A stretch of DNA of 64,000 nucleotides from Mycoplasma yeatsii (GTDB taxonomy: Bacteria; Bacillota_I; Bacilli_A; Mycoplasmatales; Mycoplasmataceae). Numbering within the stretch: position 1 is the first letter of the stretch; each line of letters begins with the position of its first letter. Location: NCBI RefSeq assembly GCF_030815295.1, contig NZ_JAUSWP010000002.1; one strand, given 5' to 3'. The translations under genes were made by a program, and so were the position numbers. The notes under the pieces were generated by a model. The model was given only the letters and a program-made list of their open reading frames with translations, had not been told where the DNA came from and ran no database searches. Shown piece after piece: positions 20,870 through 31,690 of this stretch.

Positions 20870-21469
20870 ATGAGTAAAGTTCTTGTTTTAAAAACAACTG
20901 CACAAGCTGATGAAGTATCAAACTCAGTTGCATTAACAAAACGATTTTTAGAAGAATATAAAAAGTTAAATCCAAATGATGAAATCATTGAAATTGACTT
21001 AAATAAAGAAGAAGTAGGAACAAGCATTTTAACACAACAATCATTTCCTACATTTTTCCAACAAGCTGCAACTATTGATTACATTAAATTATTAAAAAGT
21101 GTAGATAAATTAGTTATTGCTTGTCCTATGTATAATTTTTCAACACCAGTTACATTAAAAACATTTATTGATCACGTTTCTTTAGCTAATGAAACATTCT
21201 CATATAAATATTCTAAAAAAGGAGATGCTATTGGATTAATAACTAATCTAAAAGCTCAAATTTTAGGAGTTCAAGGAGCACCTTTAGGATGATATACTTG
21301 AGGAGCACACACTCAATATGTTGAAGGGGCTTTAGGATTCTTAGGAATTAAATTTAATAAAACTGTTTTACTAGCTGGAGTTAAAGTTGGAGAATTAGCT
21401 CAACTTTCACCAGAACAACGTGTTGAAACAATTATTGATGATATTAAAGAAGCTGCAAGAACATTTTAA
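20870..21469 (+). CDS. azoR: FMN-dependent NADH:azoreductase / quinone reductase
   Basis: 199 aa flavodoxin-fold enzyme, the AcpD/AzoR length. VLVLKTTAQADEVSNSVALT at the N-terminus forms the FMN phosphate loop, and CPMYNFSTPVTLKTFIDHV near residue 85 is the hallmark isoalloxazine-binding segment. The segment GGxxxxxx-like GVQGAPLGW is followed by Trp (TGA). It reduces quinones and azo compounds with NADH and probably protects against thiol or quinone stress. Strong AAAGGAGG ribosome binding site and its own terminator. Confidence 0.9.
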
Positions 21470-21477
21470 TCAATTAT

Positions 21478-21507
21478 AAAAGAGGGATAAAATTTATCCC
21501 TCTTTTT
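21478..21507 (+). terminator. Terminator after azoreductase
   Basis: Stem AGAGGGATAAA / TTTATCCCTCT followed by a T run; it can also serve the convergent dehydrogenase. Confidence 0.85.
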
Positions 21508-21527
21508 CTATTTTTAAGATAGTACTT

Positions 21528-22577
21528 TTAATTTTCTCTAAAATCAATAACTGCTCTACCTATGAAATCTCCTTTTTCAAGTTTTTCAAATATTTCAGCA
21601 ACTTGATCTAATTTAACTACTTTAGTTACTTCTGATTTAACCAATCCTCTAGCAGCATAATCTAAAGCTTCTTGTAAATCTTTACGAGTACCAACAATCG
21701 ATCCTGCTAGTTCACGTTCTAATAGTACAGTTCAGAAAACTGAAACACCAAATTCATCTTTTCCTAATTTATCTTTAGCAGGAAGCCCTACTAATACTTG
21801 ACGACCACCACGTCTTAACATTTCCATTCCTTGGTTAGCCGCAGATGTTGCAACTGAAGTATTAACTACTCCATGAGCACCACCGTTTGTAACTTCAATA
21901 ACTTTTTCAATAGCATTAACTTTTTTACTATTAAATGCAAATTCTGCACCTGATTTTAATGCTAGATCAACTTTTTCATCAGTTACATCAATACCGATAG
22001 CTCTATAACCCATTGCTTTAGCATATTGGATAGCCATTTGACCTAGTCCGCCCACTCCAATAACAACTACAAAATTTCCAGGTTTTAATTTAGCTTGTTT
22101 AACTGCTTTATAAGTGGTTACACCAGCACAAACAACCGGAGCACCTGTTATGATATCTAAATCTTTTGGAACTAAACCAACAAAATCTTCATGTCCAATT
22201 GCATATTCAGCATATGATCCGTCCTTTGTATATGCAGACATGTTTTGATCGGGACACAATGTTTCTCTACCACTTAAACAGTATTCGCAATGTCCACAAG
22301 CATCATGTAATCATGCAAGACAAACTCTATCCCCAACTTTTAAATGTGTACATCCAGGACCTAGTTTAGTAACAATACCAATTCCTTCGTGACCAGGTAT
22401 TAATGGATATTTAGGTTCAACTAGTCAATCATAATTTGCTGCATGTAAATCTGTATGACAGATTCCGCTAGTTTCCATTTTAATTAGAACTTCTTTTTCC
22501 TTTGGTTCAGGAATATCTACCATCTCTACACTTCATTTGTGTGGTTCACTAACCACAAAAGCTTTCATTTTTGCCAT
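21528..22577 (-). CDS. adh: Zinc-dependent alcohol dehydrogenase
   Basis: 349 aa medium-chain dehydrogenase. Catalytic zinc ligands are in SGICHTDLH near residue 40 and GHEGIG near 63. The structural zinc site is the four-Cys cluster in CLAWLHDACGHCEYC and SGRETLC near 88-108. The NAD-binding Rossmann motif GVGGLGQMA is near 172. It should interconvert alcohols and aldehydes with NAD(H), for example ethanol/acetaldehyde; the physiological substrate is not shown. GGGGGAT lies upstream of the ATG. Monocistronic and convergent with the azoreductase. Confidence 0.92.
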
Positions 22578-22730
22578 AAATCCCCCATATTGAAAACACT
22601 TAATAGAAATATTCTTTATATATTTCAACTAAATTATAGTTTTTAAATATAACCTTTAGTGAAAATAGGACATATATTTATTAATTTGAAAATTAAACCG
22701 TTTATGTTTATTTTTTCATTTTTTCAATAT

Positions 22731-22757
22731 AAAAAAAGACAGAATGTTATCTGTCGT
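22731..22757 (-). terminator. Terminator after 182-aa lipoprotein (minus strand)
   Basis: Stem GACAGA / TCTGTC; in the minus direction it is followed by seven Ts. Confidence 0.7.
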
Positions 22758-22772
22758 TTTGTACACATTTTA

Positions 22773-23321
22773 CTAGTTATTTTGTGAATTATTAAATTTT
22801 TGTATTCATGAATTTATTTTGTTTTCATGTTTCTTGTAGTTTTCAAAAATTTCTTTCATGTGTTTTAAAAAAATAATCTTAGCATTAAGTTTATTTTGAC
22901 TTCTTTCTGTAATTTTACTTATAGCATCATTTAGAGAAGAGAACGATGATGATTGCTTATAAAATTTAAAAATTTCAGATAAAACCTTTTGTTCTTCAGT
23001 GCTAAAAAAAGATTTTCCTTCTTCTGAATTAAGAAACTTATTAGTTTTTTCTCCATTTTGTCAATCACCTAACATCTTTTCAATTTTAGGTCCAATTTCT
23101 TTTTTGATTTCATCAAATTCTTTTTCAAATTGTGATTCACCAATACTTGTGATACCTGCTCCGATAATTTTTAATTCTCCTGGAAGCTCTTCTTTCATAT
23201 TTTTTTCTTTTTCTTTCATTTCAGGTTTTGTTTTCATTTCATTTTTAGTACATGAAATAGCAACCCCACCCGCAACGGCAGTCATTGCAAATATACCTAA
23301 TATTGTTAATAATTTTTTCAT
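22773..23321 (-). CDS. Lipoprotein, paralogue of the next gene
   Basis: 182 aa. Signal peptide MKKLLTILGIFAMTAVAGGV with a lipobox ending AISC (Cys 23). The mature part is Lys/Glu-rich and helical, with FEKEFDEIKKEIGPKIEKML near residue 75-95, then an all-helical tail. It resembles the neighbouring lipoprotein at 23508-23987, including the leader GGAATGAGAATATG. The ATG at 23321 is chosen because it starts the signal peptide. One TGA (Trp) after GD splits the standard frame. Function unknown; surface location is inferred. Confidence 0.82.
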
Positions 23322-23507
23322 ATTCTCATTCCATTTCTCGTTTTTATGAAACCATATTATCATATTTAAATAAATAATTTTTAATTTTTACAATGAAAAA
23401 TTTTTTGTCATTTTATGTTTGAAAAGCAACAATATTCTTTAGTGTATTTATCTATAACTGAATAAATAAGAAATAGCATCTTTGCTATTTTTAATACAAA
23501 AATTTTA

Positions 23508-23987
23508 CTATTTAGTCTCTACATATTTATCTATCAATTCATCTATTTTACTTTTGTATTTTTCATAATCGTCTAATGTAGATTTTACAGATTCTAAGAA
23601 ATTATTTTTAGATTTTTCTTTCTCTTTATTTTTTTCTGAAAACTTTTCTGCAGCTTCTTTTAGAGAATTAAATTTTTTAGAGTCTTCATAAAATTGAAAA
23701 ATGTTAGCTAAAACTCCACCTTCTTCAGATCCTAAAATTTTTTCAGCTTCACTTTCTTCTATTGTTCTCAACTTATTTATTAACTTTTCAATTTTTGGAC
23801 CAACGCTTCTTTTAATATTTTGAAATTGCATTTCAAGTTGTTTTTCATTAAGTTTTTCACTTTTTTCTTTTGGATCTATTTTCTTTGCAGAAGTGTCTCT
23901 TATTTCACTTTTAGTACATGCTACAGCAACCGCACCAGTTGTAATAACCATCCCAAATACTGATAATAATGATAGTATCTTTTTCAT
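23508..23987 (-). CDS. Lipoprotein, paralogue of the preceding gene
   Basis: 159 aa. Signal peptide MKKILSLLSVFGMVITTGAV with lipobox AVAC (Cys 24). The mature region is charged and helical; FQNIKRSVGPKIEKLINKL near residue 55-73 aligns with the equivalent segment of the 22773-23321 protein. GGAATGAGAAT precedes the ATG, the same leader as its paralogue, which suggests tandem duplication. No homopolymer promoter was seen here. Function unknown. Confidence 0.82.
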   Translation of the reverse strand: MKKILSLLSVFGMVITTGAVAVACTKSEIRDTSAKKIDPKEKSEKLNEKQLEMQFQNIKRSVGPKIEKLINKLRTIEESEAEKILGSEEGGVLANIFQFYEDSKKFNSLKEAAEKFSEKNKEKEKSKNNFLESVKSTLDDYEKYKSKIDELIDKYVETK

Positions 23988-24061
23988 ATTCTCATTCCTA
24001 TTTTTGCTTTTTATGTATCTATACTATCACATTTAAAATGTTGTTATTAAAAACTTCCAAA

Positions 24062-25426
24062 TTATTTTCCTAAACAATATTTTCTAAAAATGTTATCAAT
24101 AATTTCATCTTCATATTCAACACCTATTAATTCATTTAATAGGTTTCATGCATCATATAAATCAACATTAACTATATCAATAGGCATTCCTGATTTAATT
24201 ACATCTAAAGCGGTTGTTAGTTTAGTTTTAATTTGTTCAACTAATGCAATTTGGTTTAATCCAATTAAAATTAATTCATCATTTTTTTTGATTTCTTCAT
24301 TGTTATACATCTGATTAATTTTTAAAATTAATTGATCTATATCTTGGTTTTTAGCACTAGTAAATACAACGTTATTATATTTTTGATTTAATGATTCAAT
24401 TTGTTTGTCATCAAGTTGATCAGTTTTATTAACAACTAAGATTCAATTCTTGTCGTTTAATAATTCAAAAATTTCTTTATTGTCTTTATCATCAATATTA
24501 TTGTAGTTAACAACAAATAAAACTAGATCAGCTTTATTAATTAAATCTTTAGATTTTTGAATTCCTAGATTTTCAACAACATCATCAGTTGCTCTAATTC
24601 CAGCAGTATCAATTAAATCTAAAGTCACATTTTCTAAACTAATTTGTCCTTCAACAATATCACGAGTTGTTCCTGGAATATCAGTAACAATAGCTTTATC
24701 TTCATTAATTAAAGTATTTAAAATAGATGATTTACCTACATTAGTTTGACCAATAATTGCTGTTTTAATTCCTTCTGAATTTTTAAATGCCATTTTTGAT
24801 CTAATTAAAAGTTTATTGATTTGATCATTTATTATCTCTAATAATTTAGTTAGATCTTCAACACTTGATCCTTCAACATCATCATAATCAGGATAATCAA
24901 TTGAAACTTGAATTCTACTAATAATATCTAAAAGATTATCTTTTAATTCAATAACAGCTTTATTGTTAGCTCCACTCATATTAGCAACACCAATTTTTAA
25001 AGCTAATTCATTTTTAGCGTGAATTAAATTATTAATACCTTCAGCTTGAATTAGATCAATCTTTCCATTAACAAATGATCTTTGACTAAATTCACCTCTC
25101 ATAGCCATTCTAGCTCCTGATTGAGTAATTATATTAATAATTCTATTAGTGTTTAAAATACCACCGTGACAAGCAATTTCAACTACATTTTCACCAGTAA
25201 ATGAGTTAGGAGCAACAAAACAAGTTAAAACAACTTCATCAATTAATTCATCTTTAAAATAAAGTTTTCTAACAAAAATTCCTCTTTTAGTTTGGATTTG
25301 ATCTTTTTCTTTTAATAATCTATTAATTACAGTAAAAGCTTCATCTCCACTAATTCTAATTAAAGCTATAGCTTGAGTTGAAATATTAGTAGCAGGAGCG
25401 ACAACTGTATCTTGTAATGTAATCAT
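24062..25426 (-). CDS. mnmE: tRNA modification GTPase MnmE
   Basis: 454 aa, normal length. It installs the 5-carboxymethylaminomethyl-type modification on wobble U34 together with MnmG. N-terminal folate-binding domain (DTVVAPATNISTQAIALIRI), then the inserted G domain: G1 GQTNVGKSS, G2/G3 DIPGTTRD and DTAG, G4 NKTD. The C-terminal catalytic tail KYCLGK (C-[IL]-G-K) is present. I take the ATG at 25426, preceded by AAAGAGATGG, rather than one eight codons upstream. Several TGA Trp codons. Confidence 0.96.
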
Positions 25427-25556
25427 TAAACCATCTCTTTTCTTTATCAATATAATTTTATAAGACTAATTTATTAATGGTAGGTGAAATATTTAAAAAA
25501 TAACTTAATCAACTTTAATATTATTAACTTTTACTAACAAAAAATAAGTAATAAAA

Positions 25557-25578
25557 AACCACAATTTAAATTGTGGTT
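25557..25578 (-). terminator. Terminator after MFS transporter (minus strand)
   Basis: Perfect palindrome AACCACAATTT / AAATTGTGGTT followed by six Ts in the minus direction. Confidence 0.8.
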
Positions 25579-25591
25579 AATTTAATTTAGT

Positions 25592-27148
25592 TTATTTACT
25601 TTTTGAAGCTGTTTTTGGTTTTGTTGTTTTAGCTGTTGTTGATTTTGGTTTTGTTGATTTAGCAGCTGTTTTTGGTTTAACTTCTTTTATAACTGGTTCT
25701 TCAACTTTCACTTCTTCAACTTTAACAGGCTCAACTTTAGCTTCAACTTTAGCTTGTTCAACTTTTTTGCATGGGAACATTGGATATTCTGGATGAGGTT
25801 CTTTAAGCATTAATATACCAATGAATGCAATTGCTGTAGATAAAATAATAAGTACAAATTGAATTGCTGTTAGTGTTAATTGGTTTTTTTGTAATGCTGG
25901 TATAAGTGAAATACCAGAAATTAGAATTAATACTAATGTAAAGAATACATATCCAAATCCTCAAATTAAACTGAACATTCAACCAATAGTTTTTGGATCT
26001 GATTCTTTATATTCGTGTGGTAAGTTTAACATAACACCTTGAATACCTCAAATACATAATCCAGTTAAGAAACCTAGGATGATAAACATTGCAGCTGAGA
26101 ACCCAAACATAGATTTGTTATCGGCATGTTTAGCAACACCAAATACAAATGTTAGAGTTGATAATGTAAATAAAACTATTGCAGATGCAATTGCAGTAGC
26201 AATAAATCATCTTCTTTTTGCTTGTTTTCTTGATCATAAACCAAGACTGATTGGACCAACAAATACTGCTGATAAGAATGCAACTTGTCATCCGAAGATG
26301 TATTTATCAAAAATACCTTCGGCTTTACTTAGTCCGTTAAAAATTGGTACTGTTAAGGTTGTTAAGAAAACAGCTATACATAATCATCCACCATATAGTA
26401 GAACTCATGCATATGTTTGTTTTTTCTTAACGTATGATCCAAGAATACTTCATCCATTTACTTTTACTCTTGGTTCATTTTCTTTAACGTCAAATTGTGT
26501 TCCTATAAAAATAAATAATAATAAAGGAATAATGTTTAACGCAGCTAATAGAGTAACTATTAATTTTCATTGTTCTCTAACTGCATCTGAATTTGTAACT
26601 ACAAGTACAGGAACGATTGAAATGATTGTTCCTAATGGGTAGAATCAAATACCAAATTGTGAAACAACTGATTTTTGTTTTGGCCCAAAGAAGTTAGCAA
26701 CAACAGGTTGAGTTAAGATAATTAAAGTTGTTCCTCCAATAGCCATAATTGTTCTTAAAACTAAGAACAATGCATACCCATATCCAGTAGCTGGCATAAA
26801 TGCAGCAGGAATACCAACTAATGTCATTGCAATAGCAATAATAGTAGTGTATTTGTGTGCAAATTTAGCTAATAATAACGCAACAAGCACTGAACCTATA
26901 CCACGTCCTAATGTAATTGATCAGTTTGCGATTTGACTTATAAGTTGGAAATTAGCATCTTTTTGGATTCCAAAATAACCTAAGAACCCTGCATTAACAA
27001 CATTGTTTTTTACACCATCACCAGCTAATGTAAGTGAGAACCCTCAGTTTGCAATGAATAGCATGTATGCAAATGAAATAAATGATCATAATATAAATCC
27101 ATAAAGAACTTTATTTTTTTGTGATCATTCTTTGATCTTGTTATTCAT
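25592..27148 (-). CDS. Major facilitator superfamily transporter with Lys/Thr-rich tail
   Basis: 518 aa with about 12 hydrophobic segments. The conserved loop between TM2 and TM3 is not a clear MFS motif A, but the two-half organisation and RTIMAIGGTTLIILTQPVV and NFFGPKQKSVVSQFGI segments fit MFS permeases. The C-terminal ~65 residues form a charged, low-complexity tail: Lys/Val/Glu-rich repeats (VEAKVEPVKVEEVKVEE), then a Lys/Ser/Thr-rich stretch, cytoplasmic if topology is standard. The substrate is unknown. AGGT lies 8 nt before the ATG. A second MFS gene (38698) is not closely similar. Confidence 0.8.
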
Positions 27149-27522
27149 ATTTTACCTTTCTATGTAAATAAAACTTAAATAATTTGGCTTACAATATAAA
27201 TCAAAATATATAATTACTTAAGTTTTACTTACTTATTTTTACTCTTCATTTTTATAAAAATGAATTAACAAAAGTCATGTTAATTACCTATATAATTTCA
27301 TATATAGACAATTATATTATATATCCGAGTAGCTAAGTTTTATAGGTGTATAAGTAAAATGCTTGGAATATTAAGTAAAATAACTGCTTATTTTTACTTA
27401 TTTTTAAATATTTAATAGTTAAAAAATAGAAGTTATAAAAACTATTGAGAATATATTTTTATTTATAAGTTTGTATTTCTTATATATAATTATTTAAGTT
27501 ATAAAAGTATTTGGGGGTTAAT
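27149..27522. promoter_or_regulatory. Divergent promoter region with four TAAGTAAAA-type sites
   Basis: 374 bp between divergent MFS and ABC-F genes. TTTTACTTA occurs at 27223-27231 and 27392-27400, and its complement TAAGTAAAA at 27351-27359 and 27372-27380. The last three start 21 and 20 bp apart, and the last two form a dyad. No other gene is visible here. Confidence 0.5.
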
Positions 27523-29061
27523 ATGAGTTTAATAGTTTTAGAAAATATTTCTCATCAAAATGGTGGAAAAATTCTATATAGAGATTCTGAAATGAGAATT
27601 AATAAAGGTGAACACGTTGCACTTGTAGGACCTAACGGAGCTGGTAAAACAACTTTATTAAATATCATAGCTCAAAAAATAGTTCCAGATCACGGGACTA
27701 TAGAATGACATCCAAAAGCAAAAATTGGTTATCTAGATCAACACCAAGAAGTAGATATGAATATTACTAGTCAAGATTATTTAAAAGATGCTTTTAAATA
27801 TTTATATGAAATAGAAGAAAAAATTAATAAAATTTATGAAAATATGGCTATTGAGTATAAAGAAGAAGATCTAGTTAAAGCTTTAGAATTACAAGATTAT
27901 TTAACAAGTCATGGCTTTGATACAATTGATAAAACAATCGGAAACTTAGTTTCAGGTTTAGGTATAAATCCTGAAAATATGTCAAAAAAATTAGGTCAAT
28001 TATCAGGTGGACAAAGAGGAAAAATTCTATTAGCTAAGTTATTATTAAAAAATGATGATTTTATTTTATTAGATGAGCCTACTAACTTTTTAGATATTGA
28101 ACAAGTTGAATGATTAGCTAACTTTTTAAATAATTATGAGCATGCATTTTTAGTAGTAAGTCACGATATTGATTTTATAAATAAAATTTCTAAAATCATT
28201 TTTGCTATTGAAAATCAGCAAATCAATCGTTATGTTGGAGATTATAATAAGTACTTAGAATTATCAGCTTTAAAAGCAGAACAATATGACAAAGCAAGAG
28301 AATCTCAACAACAACAAATAGCTAAATTAAAAGATTATATTTCAAGAAATGCAGCGCGTGCTTCAACTGCAAGAAGTGCTCAATCTAGACAAAAACAACT
28401 AGATAAAATTGAAGTTATGGATCAACGCCAAAAACTAGTTAAACCTAAAATGAGTTTTAAATATAAAAGACCAAATTCAGCAGTTGTAGTAAAAGCTGAA
28501 AACTTAGAAATCGGTTATGATTTTGTTTTAACTGACCCTTTAACATTTGAATTACGTGAAGGACAAAAATGTATCGTTAAAGGTTACAATGGTATTGGAA
28601 AAACTACATTTTTAAAAACTATTGCAAACGAAATTAAACCAATAAGTGGTTGATCAAAACTAGGTGACGGAGTTGAAGTAAGATATTTCCATCAAATCGA
28701 AGATTTTGATGATGTTGAAACTCCTATTTCATATCTAATGAATCGTCATCCAAAAATGTTAGAACCAGAAATAAGAGCAACAATTTCAAGATTTGGTGTT
28801 AAATCTGAATTAATGCAAAATCCTATGAAACAACTTTCTGGAGGAGAGCAAACTAAAGTAAGACTTGCTTCATTAAGTTTAGAACCAGCAAGCTTACTAA
28901 TATTAGATGAGCCTACTAACCATATCGATGTTTTAGCTAAAGAATCATTACTAGAAGCAATCCAGCAATTCACTGGAACTGTATTAATTACAACTCACGA
29001 TATTAACTTTGAAACCAATTGAGCAGACAAAGTATTAAACTTTGAAGATTTAGTTGATTAA
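27523..29061 (+). CDS. ABC-F family ATPase (ribosome-associated)
   Basis: 512 aa with two ABC cassettes and no membrane segment. Cassette 1: Walker A GPNGAGKTT near residue 35, signature LSGGQRGK near 162, Walker B LLDEPTNFLD near 184. Cassette 2: GYNGIGKTT near 355, signature LSGGEQTK near 438, Walker B LILDEPTNHID near 462. The charged linker between them (about 240-305) is typical of ABC-F proteins that act at the ribosomal E site (EttA, YbiT-like). A frame open from a TTG 12 nt upstream is ignored; the ATG at 27523 has TTGGGGG before it. Confidence 0.9.
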
Positions 29062-29069
29062 AAACAACA

Positions 29070-29097
29070 AAGACGTTCATTACTGAACGTCTTTTAA
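29070..29097 (+). terminator. Terminator after ABC-F gene
   Basis: Stem AAGACGTTCA / TGAACGTCTT, 4-nt loop, T run. Confidence 0.9.
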
Positions 29098-29715
29098 ATT
29101 ATTTTTATTGAAAAATATGTAATTTTTATACATATAAAAGATGAATAAAAGGAATTTTACAATATTTTGATCGTTTTATCTTATAACAAAATTATTTTGT
29201 TATAAATCCTTTAGAGAATTCTTTTATTATGATTACTATGCACAATTTATTAATTTTAATTAAAGAATTATTTTTTAAGATAAATTAAAGGAGTTATAAG
29301 AAAGGAGTTTTAAAAAACTAACTTGAAAAACTTAAATAATATATGAAACGATCGAAAAAAAATATAGAAAAATAAAAAAATTTTAATAAAAATAGAATAT
29401 TAAAATATAAACATAATTATGAACAATATAAGTTAAGACTTTATATAAATATTTCAAAAGAATTTAATTTACGTGAGGAACCAGAGATAAGTTCCTCAAA
29501 ATAATTTTATACCATTATTTCTTATAACTCAATGAAATAAATAACAATAAAATAACTATAAAAACTTTGCAAACAAAAAAGATATGAAATGAACTCATAT
29601 CTTAATTTATTATTTAAATTTTTGATTCTTTTTTGATGAATTTATTGGTTTACCTTCCGTTAGAAATCTAAAAAGAAACAATATTTAGTTTATATTTTTA
29701 TATTTTAGATGACAT
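29098..29715. other. Long non-coding stretch with three hairpins
   Basis: About 620 bp without a credible gene, more than is usual in this genome. It holds inverted repeats near 29179-29204 (TTATAACAAAA / TTTTGTTATAA), 29473-29499 (TGAGGAAC / GTTCCTCA) and 29579-29602 (AAGATATGA / TCATATCTT). The last may terminate the leftward operon ending at 29716. The others have no gene to end and could belong to a small RNA or a decayed locus. Confidence 0.5.
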
Positions 29716-30609
29716 TTAATTATCATTAGTTTTTGAATCAACATCAATAATAACATATCTATGAGGTGATCCACCAAACTGTTCATTAAAAGCATCTTTG
29801 TTAGGAGATTTATTGTTTGCAGTGTGTATTGCTTGAACTTCTACATAATTTTTTAATTTGAACTTATCTGCTTTAAATTTATCTTTAGATAATTCTGGAT
29901 ATAGAAAAGCATAGTGGAATATTGAAACTTCATTTCTTTTGTTTTTGCTTGTAGTATTTTTATCTTTTATATCTATTTTTAAAACACTATAATCAGAAGT
30001 TAATATATATACTTCTCATCTTTCTACAGCTTTTGTTTTACTTCTATCTCAAACTGTATATTGACTTATTTCATTTGTTTTTAACTTTCTAAATGTACCA
30101 TATTTAAGAGCGTTTTCTTGTGAGTCAATTTTTGCAAATTGGTTATCGTCATCATAAGCAAAAAAGATAAATTTATCTAAATTAAATAATGTAGATAATC
30201 AGTTTTGTTTAAATAATTGATTTAAAATATTTCCAAATTCACTTTTTGTAAATGGTTCATCACCTTCTCCATATTTAACAATAAAATTATTAACATATGA
30301 TAGATCAGATTTTATTTTGTTTAAATCAAATTCTTTATTCAATCCAAGTGCTATTTGTTTTTGTTCATTTACATATTTATTTTTTTCTTCTTCAGAATTT
30401 TCTAAGTCTTTAAACTCTAAATTTAGTATTTGATTTACATACGCATGTTCTATGAATCTATTTCATTTATCTTCTTTTTGTTTTTCTTTACTAATTTTTA
30501 ATGCATCTAAATTTATATTATTTTTATTTGTAAAAATTAAAGAAAATGGTAAAGCAAAAATTAGAATTCCAGCTATTGAATATATTATTTTTTTAACTGT
30601 CTTATTCAT
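29716..30609 (-). CDS. Membrane-anchored hypothetical protein, last gene of ABC operon
   Basis: 297 aa. One N-terminal hydrophobic segment (residues 5-26, IIYSIAGILIFALPFSLIF) followed by a long hydrophilic, probably extracellular domain rich in Lys, Asn and Phe; no Cys lipobox. I do not recognise a family. AAAGGAG lies before the ATG, which follows the stop of the 359-aa gene after 1 nt, so it is co-translated with it. As the fifth gene of a permease-ATPase-lipoprotein operon it is probably an accessory extracytoplasmic subunit. Confidence 0.75.
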
Positions 30610-30610
30610 A

Positions 30611-31690
30611 CTAATTCTCCTTTTCATTTTCATTTGGTTGAATAATTTCAATTTCTACTGAACCTACGTATTTAGTTGAATTTTCTTTTGCTAAAAGTTT
30701 AATTTTTGTTTCTTCTACAAATTCAACTCTTAATTGCGATGCATCAAGTTGTAAATTATTTGCTTTATTAATAGCTTCAACAACTTTACTAATCTTAAGT
30801 TTATCGTCTTTGTCTAATTTGATTCCTGTTTTAGTTTTAATTATATTTTCTAAAAAGTCTTTTTCAGCTGTTAAAATACCTAAACAAGGAAAACCATAAA
30901 GTTTTATTAAATCTTTTTCAAATGCATTATAACCACTTTGATCTTGGTGATAAATACTTGTATGTAAAATATTTGAAATTGCTGTTGAGCTAAGATTGTC
31001 TGTTTTTGATTCAGCAAAGTATATGATTTTATCTAATTCTATTTTCATATTAGCTGAAGCTGTTTTTGAAGCTTTTATAACAATAAAGAAGTTGTCTTTT
31101 CTAATATATATAACATTACTACTTATATGTTTAGATTCACTACCTATTGTTATAACGTTAAGATTGTTATTATCTATTTTTTTGTCTTCAACAGGTTGTT
31201 TATTTTTAATAGTTTCTAAAAATTCATTAGAGTGTTTCGCAACTTTTCCACTACTATTTCTAGTTTCTTCTAGTGTTCAATAGTTAGTAAATCTTAAATT
31301 AAACTTATCTAGATTTCTTAATAGTAGTATTAAATTTTTTGAATAAAATTCTTTTAATTCTTTAATTGATTCTTCAGATTTAGTTTCTAAATATTTAGCT
31401 TTTAATTCATTAGATTTTTTAATAAATTCTTTTGAATTTTCTTCTTTTTGAGTACTTAAATATTTTATTTTTTCAGCTTCATTATCACCAAAAAGTATTT
31501 TATTTAAACTTCTAAAAATTTCTTCAGTTCTATCATTAACGTCTTTGTATACTTCATGATTTCTTGGAATTTGAAGTTGAATATCTTTTGTGCTTTTTGA
31601 AAGTGAACCTAATAAAAATGCTAATGCTAATAACGGTATTATTAAGTGTGCTAAAGAAATACCGATAACAAGTTTTTTATTTATTTTCAT
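30611..31690 (-). CDS. Membrane-anchored protein with Vmm-like C-terminal domain, ABC operon
   Basis: 359 aa. N-terminal hydrophobic segment (IGISLAHLIIPLLALAFLLG), then a helical Lys/Glu-rich region. The C-terminal ~85 residues (KTKTGIKLDKDDKLKISKVV onward, ending KYVGSVEIEI) closely match the mature domain of the 12067-12444 lipoprotein. One TGA (Trp) splits the standard frame. It starts inside the end of the 449-aa lipoprotein gene (14-nt overlap). No known family name can be given. The shared domain implies a common ligand or partner at the cell surface. Confidence 0.78.

Noticed and set aside
22999..23349. Plus-strand hydrophobic open frame of 116 codons
   Set aside because: Antisense shadow of the Lys/Glu-rich lipoprotein; complementary codons give an artificial Phe/Ser/Ile-rich protein.
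24062..25426. mnmE start eight codons upstream at 25450
   Set aside because: The family N-terminus and the ribosome binding site AAAGAGATGG fit the ATG at 25426.
26079..26642. 187-codon open frame on the plus strand
   Set aside because: It lies antisense to the MFS transporter coding region, has no ribosome binding site and no family resemblance.
27511..27522. TTG start for the ABC-F gene at 27511
   Set aside because: The TTGGGGG is the ribosome binding site of the ATG at 27523.
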